A stretch of 21,081 nt of DNA from an uncultured Mycoplasmatota bacterium. GTDB lineage: Bacteria > Bacillota_I > Bacilli_A > RF39 > UBA660. The stretch covers positions 1 through 21,081 of the forward strand of contig URIY01000031.1 in the NCBI GenBank assembly GCA_900547995.1, written 5' to 3'. Below, one piece after another: positions 14,393-21,081 of the stretch (positions within the stretch are counted from its first letter, which is position 1; every line of letters starts with the position of its first letter). The position numbers and the translations under genes were made by a program. The notes beneath the pieces are model-generated. The model searched no databases and was not told the origin of the DNA. It saw only the letters and a program-made list of their open reading frames with translations.

Positions 14393-15584
14393 TTTCATTT
14401 CTCCTTTTTATTTTAACATGTTTGTTATAATTCCTCTCGGCATCTCTTTGTTGCTCCTCTAGTCTTTCCATTATTGTTTGACTATTACTAATTATTTTAA
14501 TAAATTTTTTTATTAACTTAGGATTATAATGTACACCATATCCACCCTTATCTTTAGGAATCGTATTTAAAAATAAGTCATTTAATGCCTCACGAGCACT
14601 TTTAACTTTATTGTATGATCTTTGGGATGTCATCGCATCAAAACTATCAGCAATCGCAAGTATTTGAGCAGCAAGAGGTATATTATCTCCTGCTAGGTTA
14701 TCTGGATATCCTGTTCCATCATACTTTTCATGATGTCCTCTAATAGCAGCCCTAATATTTAAAAATAAATTATCTGGTAAAATAGATGAGCCTAATTCTA
14801 CATGTTTTTTCATAAGATCAAATTCAAAATCATTTAAACCACTTGGTTTTGTTATAATGGCATCAGGAAGAGCAATTTTACCTATATCATGTAAATAAGC
14901 GGCTAAAATAATATCTTCTACATCAGGAGAAGGTAAACCAATTTCTATAGCAAGAGCCTCTGAATATAAAGCAACACGTTTACAATGATCAGCTGTATAA
15001 TGATCTTTAAAGGATATAAAATCATTTAATATAAGAGCAATTTTAAATAAATATTCTCTAGTAACTAAATTTTCAGAATTATTATTTTTTAATTCCATTT
15101 CTAATTTATCATTACTAATAATTTGATTTGTTCCTCTTGTTACAAGTTTTTGTATCTTAGCAATATTAGCAAGCCCACATATTTCAATTATTTTATTTAT
15201 AGCAAACGCATTTTTAGTAATATTATTAGATATCCAAATTCCATTTTTCTTATAAGTTATATTAATTATTTCATCACTTAATTCAAAAAAATTCCCTTTT
15301 ATATTATCTAAATCATATATAGAAACATTTACTAAGTAGCAGCATGATTCATATAAAATATTTTTAACACTTTTAGGTAGTTCAATACTTGCATCACAAA
15401 TAAAAACATCTGGTTTATCTAATAAATGCAACTTATTAATAACATCTATATTATTAATATCTTCCTCTAAATTAATAATCGTAAAATAGTCTTTAGGAAA
15501 AGCATTATTTAAAATATTAAATTCATAACTACTTAGGTTATAAAAACATATTGTATATTTACTATTAGTACTATCATCAAACAT
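14379..15584 (-). CDS. HD-GYP domain phosphodiesterase with N-terminal receiver-like region
   Basis: A 401-aa cytoplasmic protein. Residues 1-130 look like a poorly conserved receiver-type alpha/beta domain (V-F-I-C-D-A-S in place of the usual phospho-acceptor strand). Residues 175-370 are an HD-GYP domain with its metal and signature residues intact: H200 (A-D-H-C-K-R), H-D-I-G-K (232-236), H261 (K-K-H-V-E-L-G), H-H-E-K-Y-D-G-T-G-Y-P (284-294) and A-D-S-F-D-A-M-T (312-319). HD-GYP proteins hydrolyse c-di-GMP or related cyclic dinucleotides. The C-terminus (375-401) is a charged, probably helical tail. ATG at 15584 has AAGGGA upstream. The following gene overlaps its last 14 nt. Confidence 0.9.
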   Translation of the reverse strand: MFDDSTNSKYTICFYNLSSYEFNILNNAFPKDYFTIINLEEDINNIDVINKLHLLDKPDVFICDASIELPKSVKNILYESCCYLVNVSIYDLDNIKGNFFELSDEIINITYKKNGIWISNNITKNAFAINKIIEICGLANIAKIQKLVTRGTNQIISNDKLEMELKNNNSENLVTREYLFKIALILNDFISFKDHYTADHCKRVALYSEALAIEIGLPSPDVEDIILAAYLHDIGKIALPDAIITKPSGLNDFEFDLMKKHVELGSSILPDNLFLNIRAAIRGHHEKYDGTGYPDNLAGDNIPLAAQILAIADSFDAMTSQRSYNKVKSAREALNDLFLNTIPKDKGGYGVHYNPKLIKKFIKIISNSQTIMERLEEQQRDAERNYNKHVKIKRRNENGEF

Positions 15585-15902
15585 ATGTATATTCCCTTCT
15601 CTTTAAAAACGCATTACTATAATATCATATATTTTAAATAATAAAAAGAAAAAAGTATCATAAACAATTATGTTTAAATAATTACTTAATAAACATTTTT
15701 ATTAATTTTTTACACCTAAATAAGTTATTTCATCAATATTTAATATACTTTAAATACTTTCGTAATCCTTTAAAAAGAAAATATTTTATTCTCTTTTAAT
15801 TATAGATATTTGCTTACTTGATTTAAAAATGTTATAATACGCATGTTAAATAAATTTGTCATAAAAATAATAATTAATAAGAAAGAAAATGTTTGGTGAA
15901 AT
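15585..15902. other. Divergent intergenic region, HD-GYP gene / metallopeptidase-like gene
   Basis: 318 bp with no gene. It carries the start signals of two divergent genes: a good plus-strand promoter (15810-15838), and on the minus side only weak -10 candidates (TATTAT 15624-15619, TATGAT 15629-15624). The middle is AT-rich with a weak fold, TTAAAAAGA against TCTTTTAA (about 15771-15800). Confidence 0.5.
15810..15838 (+). promoter_or_regulatory. Extended -10 promoter of the HExxH protein gene
   Basis: TTGCTT (15810-15815), 17-bp spacer ending in TGT, TATAAT (15833-15838), i.e. an extended -10 (TGnTATAAT). The start would be near 15845, with a leader of about 58 nt. Confidence 0.6.
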
Positions 15903-17543
15903 ATGGAATTACTTGAAATAAAAAAGATAATAAAAGAAAAGGCCAATTTTGATAATTATACAATAGATATGCTATCAGAATATCTCGTTGATGTACAAGA
16001 TTGTTTGAGTGATGATATACCATTAGAGGTAGCAATCAAAAGGCTAATCGAAAATGACACTATTGAAAATGGAATAAAGATAGTAGATCAATCTGAAATA
16101 AAGAAACTGTTTGAACATGACAATGGTTATGATGGTGCATTTAGTCTTAATGATAAATGTGTGTATATAGATAAAAATTTGTTTAATCTAAAAGATAATA
16201 TGTATATAAAATATGTATTATGGCACGAACTTGATCATGCTTTATCAGTACAAATAAAGAAAAAATACAAAAGAAAAGGAAACCATATAATAAGGGAAAA
16301 ATACAAAACAATGGGTTTAGATCATGTAGGAATTAATGAGGCGGCAACAGAATATTTAACCCTAAAAATATTTAAACAAAAATATAATTATTCCTTCCAC
16401 TGCAATTACCAAGTTGCAGTTGAGCAATTAATAAACACAATGAATATAGTAAGTAGAAAAAGTATTATGGATTGCTATTTTTACCAATCAGAAAAATTTG
16501 ATAAACTCATACAAGAGACATTTGGAGATTCTGATTTCTTTAATTACATATTTGATATTTTAATTGATAAAGAAAAAACAATTGTACAAATTAAACTAAA
16601 GCAAATGCCAGAAGATGAAAATAGTACACTACTATTATATATAAAGGAACATTTATATAATTGGTATGTTAGTAAATATCTACCGATGGATAATATAGAA
16701 ACATTTGAAAAAAAATTAAAATTTGTAAAGCAATTTATAGATCAGCATGATTCATTACATTTTGTTAATGAGTATAGTACATATATAGACATATTATGTG
16801 ACATGCAAGATTTAGAAGAGTTAGGAGTAGCAAAACAAGAACTAGAAAGTTTAATTGAAAAGTATGGAATAAATAAAGATAAAATGGAAGAATTTGCCGA
16901 ATTTAATTTTGCTGACTCAATTGGAGATAACGAAAAAGAAAGAACAGAGAAAGCAATTAAATTACATGATAAATTTAAAAACTTAGGTGGAAAGAAATTT
17001 CGTAATATTTGTAGTACATTTTTTATGAATTTATATGATAATTTTTTTATAGGAAATCCTACTAATAACAGAGACTTATACGATTTTATGAAGATACCAG
17101 ATATGGGAAAATTTTTAAAAGATAATCCACAATATTCTTTCGATGAATTAGCTATTTCAAAGTTATATTATGCTAAAACTATTAATAATAAAGTATTGCG
17201 AACAGATTTTTTGTATATTGTTACTACATTTGATAAGAAAAAGCATCTTGTTTTTGAAGAGTTTGATGATGGTACAATTTTTGCATCAAAAGAGATATCA
17301 CAAAATGATTTTGTAATTTCATATAAAAATGAAATTATAAGGATTAAATTAGAAAATGATGAAATAATAATGCAAGATTTAAAAAATGCAAGCGTTAAAT
17401 TCCAAATTGGATTTAGTTATTGTTCAAAGAGCAATTATGAGGAATTAGAAGAAATTGCAAATAATTACAGTATTTTGGGAGATAGAGCAAAACAGGCTGA
17501 ATATAATGAAATTTTAGAAGACATGAAAAAAAGGTTTAAATAA
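15903..17543 (+). CDS. Soluble HExxH (zinc metallopeptidase-like) protein of unknown role
   Basis: A 546-aa protein, the only large gene on the plus strand. It has no signal peptide or membrane helix, so it is probably cytoplasmic. V-L-W-H-E-L-D-H-A-L (105-114) is a classic HExxH zinc site (H108, E109, H112). G-I-N-E-A-A-T-E-Y-L (143-152) lies about 35 residues later and resembles the helix giving the third ligand (Glu) in gluzincins. The rest is Lys/Glu/Asp-rich and mostly helical. The C-terminal 130 residues look like beta strands (F-L-Y-I-V-T-T-F, H-L-V-F-E-E-F, T-I-F-A-S-K) and end in a charged helix. I cannot assign a family. The ATG at 15903 has only GGTG upstream; the promoter at 15810-15838 is good. 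It is a single-gene unit inserted between minus-strand operons, which suggests accessory or recently acquired status. Confidence 0.8.
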   Translation: MELLEIKKIIKEKANFDNYTIDMLSEYLVDVQDCLSDDIPLEVAIKRLIENDTIENGIKIVDQSEIKKLFEHDNGYDGAFSLNDKCVYIDKNLFNLKDNMYIKYVLWHELDHALSVQIKKKYKRKGNHIIREKYKTMGLDHVGINEAATEYLTLKIFKQKYNYSFHCNYQVAVEQLINTMNIVSRKSIMDCYFYQSEKFDKLIQETFGDSDFFNYIFDILIDKEKTIVQIKLKQMPEDENSTLLLYIKEHLYNWYVSKYLPMDNIETFEKKLKFVKQFIDQHDSLHFVNEYSTYIDILCDMQDLEELGVAKQELESLIEKYGINKDKMEEFAEFNFADSIGDNEKERTEKAIKLHDKFKNLGGKKFRNICSTFFMNLYDNFFIGNPTNNRDLYDFMKIPDMGKFLKDNPQYSFDELAISKLYYAKTINNKVLRTDFLYIVTTFDKKKHLVFEEFDDGTIFASKEISQNDFVISYKNEIIRIKLENDEIIMQDLKNASVKFQIGFSYCSKSNYEELEEIANNYSILGDRAKQAEYNEILEDMKKRFK

Positions 17544-17577
17544 ATCAAATATTTTTGACATAAAGAGATTGTATTAT

Positions 17578-17624
17578 AAATAGTGTTGATGAAAATTTTT
17601 ACTTAACTTTTATTAACACTATTT
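17578..17624 (+). terminator. Terminator of the HExxH protein gene
   Basis: AAATAGTGTT (17578-17587) pairs perfectly with AACACTATTT (17615-17624), 27-nt loop, followed by a T-rich ATTTATATT. It lies 35 bp after the stop codon, between convergent genes. Confidence 0.5.
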
Positions 17625-17668
17625 TATTTATATTAAAAACTGATAATAAACAAAATATCGTATTATAC

Positions 17669-17700
17669 AAAAAATATATTAATTTTTATATTAATATATT
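17669..17700 (-). terminator. AT-only terminator of the murG-murB-ftsQ operon
   Basis: AATATATTAAT and ATTAATATATT (17700-17690 and 17683-17673) form a perfect 11-bp stem with a 6-nt loop, followed on the minus strand by a run of T to 17669. It starts 6 bp after the ftsQ stop. The stem has no G-C pair, so efficiency is uncertain. Confidence 0.5.
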
Positions 17701-17705
17701 TTCAT

Positions 17706-18437
17706 TTATTCAAAAACAAAATGATCACCATAATCTAAATATAAAGTTCCTTTTTTACCATCAACTTCCACAACAATATCTAAATATCTATTAATAAGAT
17801 TCATCCTACTAGGTGTAATATATACATAATTTCCATCACTCATAGTAAATAAAAATCTTTCTTCATCAACGTTATTTGGATCATATCTTATTTCTGAAAT
17901 ATGACTTAATATGCTAGAGTCTACATCATTCATTTTAGTTATTAATTTTGCATATATATTATCTGGTACATAATTAACAAGAGTTGGAACACTAGGCATA
18001 TGTGTTATTAATTTAGGATAAAGTTTTGATAAATCATTGTAAGATATTTCTTTAGTATCTTCAAATATATATTTTTCATTTGTACTATTATAAAATAAAA
18101 TTCTATTTTCAATTATTTCTATATATATCTTATAAAGACCCTTTTTATACACTTTTGCATCTTTAATAAAAATACTTTTATTTAATCTTTCTTTTATTTT
18201 AGATGATGGATTTAAGAGTGATGATGGATAATCACTAATACCAGATAAATCAATAATATATTGATCTTTAAGCAAAGAATTTACATTATTATTTATGACA
18301 TAAATATTCTTTATTTTTCTATCTATAAATTTAATCAAAAGAAAAATAAATAAAGAAATTACTATTAAAGTTAAAAGAATTCTACCAAACTTAATTTTTC
18401 TTACCTTTACTTTCTTTACTCTTTTTCTTTGATTCAT
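17706..18437 (-). CDS. ftsQ: Cell division protein FtsQ/DivIB
   Basis: A 243-aa bitopic protein: highly basic cytoplasmic N-terminus (R-K-R-V-K-K-V-K-V-R-K), one transmembrane helix (about 20-37), and an outer part starting with a POTRA-like segment (about 43-110) that leads into the FtsQ/DivIB beta domain (M-S-D-G-N-Y-V-Y-I, then G-T-L-Y-L-D-Y-G-D-H-F-V near the end). Sequence similarity in this family is low; the call rests on architecture, the terminal motif and position directly after murB. A GTG just after the murB TAG (18446) could be a start, but AGGTG lies 6 nt before the ATG at 18437, so I prefer that. FtsQ links FtsL/FtsB to the divisome at the septum. Confidence 0.85.
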   Translation of the reverse strand: MNQRKRVKKVKVRKIKFGRILLTLIVISLFIFLLIKFIDRKIKNIYVINNNVNSLLKDQYIIDLSGISDYPSSLLNPSSKIKERLNKSIFIKDAKVYKKGLYKIYIEIIENRILFYNSTNEKYIFEDTKEISYNDLSKLYPKLITHMPSVPTLVNYVPDNIYAKLITKMNDVDSSILSHISEIRYDPNNVDEERFLFTMSDGNYVYITPSRMNLINRYLDIVVEVDGKKGTLYLDYGDHFVFE

Positions 18438-18446
18438 ATCTTTCAC

Positions 18447-19346
18447 CTATTCTACAAATTCTTGTTCAGCTTTTAGTTCAATACCAAATTCTTTTTTTAC
18501 ATTATTTTGTATTTCCTTTATTAATTCTTTTATATCTTTGCCTGTAGCACTACCTTTATTGATAATAAAGTTTGCATGTTTTTCACTGACATATGCATCA
18601 TTTACATTTCTATTTTTATATCCTACACTTTCAATAAGACGACCTGCATAGTCATTATCAGGATTTCTAAAAACACTACCTGCACTTGGGTATTCAAGTG
18701 GTTGTGTCATAAGTCTTCTTTGTTTTCTCTCTTCAATTAATTCATTTATTTCATCTTTATTTCCATTTTTTAAAACAATGGTTGCTTCTAAACATATATA
18801 TCCAGGATTTTTTTGTAAAAATGAAGAACGGTAATGAAAATCCAAATCTTTATTATATAATGTTTTAATTTGATAATTTGGAGTTAAAACCTTTATTTGA
18901 CTAACTATATAACCCATATCACTTTTATAGGCTCCTGCATTCATATAAACAGCACCACCAACTGTACCTGGTATACCTGTTGCAAATTCAAGACCAGTAA
19001 GTCCCATTTTAGATACTTTAATAGCAAGTTTAGTTAAACTGTATCCTGCCCCAACAGTGATAACGGTATCATTAATATCTAAATTATTTAATTCATCTAG
19101 TTTAATTAAAACGCCATCATAATCATTTATAAATATTAAATTAGAACCATTCCCAAGTATCTTATGTTTAATCTTTTCTTTATCTAAATATTTTAATAAT
19201 TCTACTATTGATGAGGTAGAACTTGGATAAACAATCATTGAGGCTTTTTCATTTAATTTAAAACTTGTATAATTTTTTAAAGATACGTTTTCATAAGTTT
19301 TTATATCTTTCATTTGTTTTATATATTCAATATGTTTACTTTCCAT
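18447..19346 (-). CDS. murB: UDP-N-acetylenolpyruvoylglucosamine reductase, type II (MurB)
   Basis: FAD/NADPH enzyme reducing UDP-GlcNAc-enolpyruvate to UDP-MurNAc. In 299 aa: L-G-N-G-S-N-L-I (64-71), G-I-P-G-T-V-G-G-A-V-Y-M-N-A-G-A-Y (124-140) for FAD, Y-R-S-S-F (172-176), P-S-A-G-S-V-F-R-N-P (220-229) with the proton-donating Ser224, S-E-K-H-A-N-F-I-I-N (254-263) and a C-terminal Glu (294) in the expected place. The lack of the extra loop and domain of the E. coli enzyme makes it type II. ATG at 19346 is 8 nt from GGGG; a GTG one codon earlier is less likely. It overlaps the end of murG by 11 nt and is followed directly by ftsQ. Confidence 0.95.
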   Translation of the reverse strand: MESKHIEYIKQMKDIKTYENVSLKNYTSFKLNEKASMIVYPSSTSSIVELLKYLDKEKIKHKILGNGSNLIFINDYDGVLIKLDELNNLDINDTVITVGAGYSLTKLAIKVSKMGLTGLEFATGIPGTVGGAVYMNAGAYKSDMGYIVSQIKVLTPNYQIKTLYNKDLDFHYRSSFLQKNPGYICLEATIVLKNGNKDEINELIEERKQRRLMTQPLEYPSAGSVFRNPDNDYAGRLIESVGYKNRNVNDAYVSEKHANFIINKGSATGKDIKELIKEIQNNVKKEFGIELKAEQEFVE

Positions 19347-20418
19347 CACAAATTCCCCTTAATACTTCATAAATTTTTGTACTACTATTTAAAACACCAA
19401 ATTCTGTTAAATTATTCTTCATACTATTTAATTTAGCTTCATCAAAAATAATTTCATCTATTTTTCTTACTAAAATATCTCCTACTAAATCTTTTTCTTC
19501 CAGTAAAATAGCAGCTTTTTTATTAACTAAATCAATCGCATTTTTATATTGATGATTATCTGGTACATATGGACTTGGTATCAAAATAGAAGGAATTTTA
19601 AGAGCAATTATTTCACTTAAAGCACTTGCACCTGCACGTGATACCATTATATCTGCCTTTTTCATAATACGAGGTAAATTATCAATATAAGGAACTATTT
19701 TAACATTACTAGGAAATTTATTTTCCATTACTTTATCATATGAACTTTTACCTGTTACAAATAAAATTTCATATTGTTTACCATTAAATAGTGATAAACT
19801 TTTAATAAAGAAATCATTAATCTTTTCAGAACCAAGTGAACCCATAACACATAATACAAACTTTTTATCCCTTGAAAGACCAAATTCCTTCTTTTCGCTT
19901 GGTATCATTTTAATAGCATTTTCACTACAGGGATTCCCTGTAAAAACTGTTTTTTCTGGAGGAAAATATTTGGCTGAACTTTTAAATGATATACCTATTT
20001 TAGTTGCATACCTACTAAGTAGGGAATTACATTTTCCTGGAATACTATTTTGTTCATGAATGAAAGTCTTTATACCAAGTTTATGGGCAGCATATACAAC
20101 TGGTGCTGTTACATACCCACCTACTCCTATAACAACATCTGGTTTAAATTCTTTTATCATTTTTTTACATTTTTTATATGATGAAATAAAGGCTGATAAA
20201 GTCTTAAAATTTTTCCATATTTGTTTTCGATAAAAGCCATATATTTCAATTGTTTTAAATGGTATACCATATTTAGGTACAATATCATTTTCCATTCTAT
20301 TATGTGTTCCTATATATAAAAACTGGCTATTCGGTTCTTTTTCTTTTATTTTATCAATAATGGCAAGAGCAGGATAAATATGACCACCTGTTCCACCAGC
20401 ACTAATGATTACTCTCAT
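19336..20418 (-). CDS. murG: UDP-GlcNAc--lipid I GlcNAc transferase (MurG)
   Basis: Membrane-associated GT-B glycosyltransferase that adds GlcNAc to lipid I, giving lipid II on the cytoplasmic face. In 360 aa: G-G-T-G-G-H-I-Y-P-A (8-17), G-V-G-G-Y-V (98-103), H-E-Q-N (121-124), T-G-N-P (160-163), G-S-L-G-S (193-197) and the donor site S-R-A-G-A-S-A-L-S-E-I (260-270) with P-D-N-H-Q (286-290). Length is normal. ATG at 20418 is preceded by AAGGA. It heads the murG-murB-ftsQ transcript from the promoter at 20438-20466. Confidence 0.97.
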   Translation of the reverse strand: MRVIISAGGTGGHIYPALAIIDKIKEKEPNSQFLYIGTHNRMENDIVPKYGIPFKTIEIYGFYRKQIWKNFKTLSAFISSYKKCKKMIKEFKPDVVIGVGGYVTAPVVYAAHKLGIKTFIHEQNSIPGKCNSLLSRYATKIGISFKSSAKYFPPEKTVFTGNPCSENAIKMIPSEKKEFGLSRDKKFVLCVMGSLGSEKINDFFIKSLSLFNGKQYEILFVTGKSSYDKVMENKFPSNVKIVPYIDNLPRIMKKADIMVSRAGASALSEIIALKIPSILIPSPYVPDNHQYKNAIDLVNKKAAILLEEKDLVGDILVRKIDEIIFDEAKLNSMKNNLTEFGVLNSSTKIYEVLRGICDGK

Positions 20419-20437
20419 GCTATCACATCCTTTTACT

Positions 20438-20466
20438 ATTATACCATAATTTTATTCAAATTTTAA
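20438..20466 (-). promoter_or_regulatory. Extended -10 promoter of murG-murB-ftsQ
   Basis: Minus strand: TTAAAA (20466-20461), 17-bp spacer ending TGG, TATAAT (20443-20438), i.e. TGnTATAAT. It overlaps the T-run of the terminator of the gene upstream. Confidence 0.6.
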
Positions 20467-20496
20467 AAAAAAAGAATAAGTCACTTAATTAACTTA
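20465..20496 (-). terminator. Weak terminator after the leucine-rich-repeat gene
   Basis: Minus strand: TAAGT (20496-20492) and ACTTA (20481-20477), 10-nt loop, followed by TTC and nine T (20473-20465). The stem is short, but the T-run is long and the position (just after the stop codon) fits. Confidence 0.4.
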
Positions 20497-20498
20497 AT

Positions 20499-21081
20499 CT
20501 ATTTAATTAATTTTTTTGGCTCATCAAATATAATATTTTTTATACAACTATTTAAATTATCCACACAATAATCATTCAAATTAGGGGCATTAAATTCTTT
20601 TAAACCAAAAACATAGTATAAACTATTAGAACCAAGTATTTTTAAACTTGGACAGTCAAAAATTTCTAAATCCGTATTTTTATATAAAAAGCGTTCACCA
20701 ATTATAGTTACATTTAGAGCTATAAAAGTTTTTAAACATTTATTATTTTCTAAGAACCAACTACCTATTTTTTGTACATTATTAATTTCTATATTTTCTA
20801 TATTTTCATTTTCACTAATAAAATCACTACCTACTATTCTTAAATTATGAGCTATAAAGCTTTTAAGTCTTTGATTATATTTTAAGAAATTATCTCCTAC
20901 TTTTTGAATATTAGTGCAACTTATATATTCAAGTTTCCTATTGTGTTCAAGAAAATTATTACCTATTTGTTGAACATTAGGAATAAATAAACGTCTTAAT
21001 TCAAAATTTTTATATAAAAAATTATTATCAATTTCCTAAGCAAGTTCATATTTCTCCTTTCCCAACCAAACTCTCCTTAGA
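20499..21081 (-). pseudogene. Leucine-rich-repeat (BspA-like) protein, C-terminal part, interrupted by an in-frame TAG
   Basis: The frame ending with TAG at 20501-20499 encodes at least six consecutive 22-residue repeats plus a partial one, with the pattern L-x-x-x-x-x-x-N-(V/L/I)-x-x-(I/V)-G-x-x-F-(L/I)-x-x-N, typical of BspA/LRR_5 surface or intracellular proteins. A TAG at 21038-21036 breaks the frame, yet the same frame continues upstream to the window edge with coherent residues (R-R-V-W-L-G-K-E-K-Y-E-L-A, then after the stop E-I-D-N-N-F-L-Y-K-N). Both sides look coding, so this is best read as a nonsense mutation in a longer gene that starts outside the window. No ATG, GTG or TTG in frame offers an obvious restart just after the stop. 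The last repeat is irregular (F-D-E-P-K-K-L-I-K at the C-terminus). Confidence 0.65.

Noticed and set aside
21014..21049. ATG at 21049 (minus) with an excellent AAGGAG upstream, giving a short peptide.
   Set aside because: It runs only 17 codons and lies out of frame inside the leucine-rich-repeat coding sequence, where AAGGAG codes for K-E of G-K-E-K-Y-E-L; more likely chance.

Overview
The window comes from a very AT-rich, low-GC Gram-positive bacterium with a cell wall. The protein set (type II MurB, MraY, MurG, MurE, a DivIB-type FtsQ, Obg, YihY, HD-GYP, and 22-residue leucine-rich repeats) suggests an uncultured gut Bacilli lineage close to the Erysipelotrichia/RF39 side of Firmicutes. 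That placement is inference. TGA is used as a stop (the obg-MBL ATGA overlap) and Trp is TGG, so the Mycoplasma code does not apply.

Almost everything is on the minus strand; read from high to low coordinates it runs as follows. (1) The end of a leucine-rich-repeat gene, interrupted by an in-frame TAG. (2) A murG-murB-ftsQ operon with a good extended -10 promoter and an AT-only terminator. (3) A lone plus-strand gene for a soluble HExxH metallopeptidase-like protein. (4) An HD-GYP phosphodiesterase overlapped by a small unknown gene, then obg and an MBL-fold hydrolase (ATGA-coupled). (5) A membrane-anchored unknown followed by a 689-aa sensor with two solute-binding-like domains and a degenerate GGDEF (NGNEF), then YihY. 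(6) A first murE paralogue with a DDPH motif. (7) A 1.1-kb gene-free region. (8) A coiled-coil membrane protein, a second murE paralogue with a DNPR motif (TTG start), and mraY. (9) A membrane-spanning XRE regulator with an outside BNR/beta-propeller domain, followed by a membrane protein, and the first seven codons of another gene.

The most striking region is the supposedly empty stretch at about 6340-6960. It holds a tandem duplication (348-bp offset) of a small plus-strand module. Each copy has a tiny, extremely hydrophobic peptide ORF, a rho-independent terminator, and a minus-strand -10 reading back toward a hairpin that looks like an antisense terminator. The downstream copy (6752-6835, 27 aa) has a strong promoter and Shine-Dalgarno; the upstream copy has lost that start and uses, at best, an ATG made by a 14-nt hairpin inversion. 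This looks like a type I toxin-antitoxin locus of a family I do not recognise, lying between two murE paralogues that differ in their third-residue specificity motif.

Functionally the window is dominated by peptidoglycan precursor synthesis (MurB, MurE x2, MraY, MurG) and division (FtsQ), in fragments of the dcw cluster, plus signalling proteins facing the envelope.
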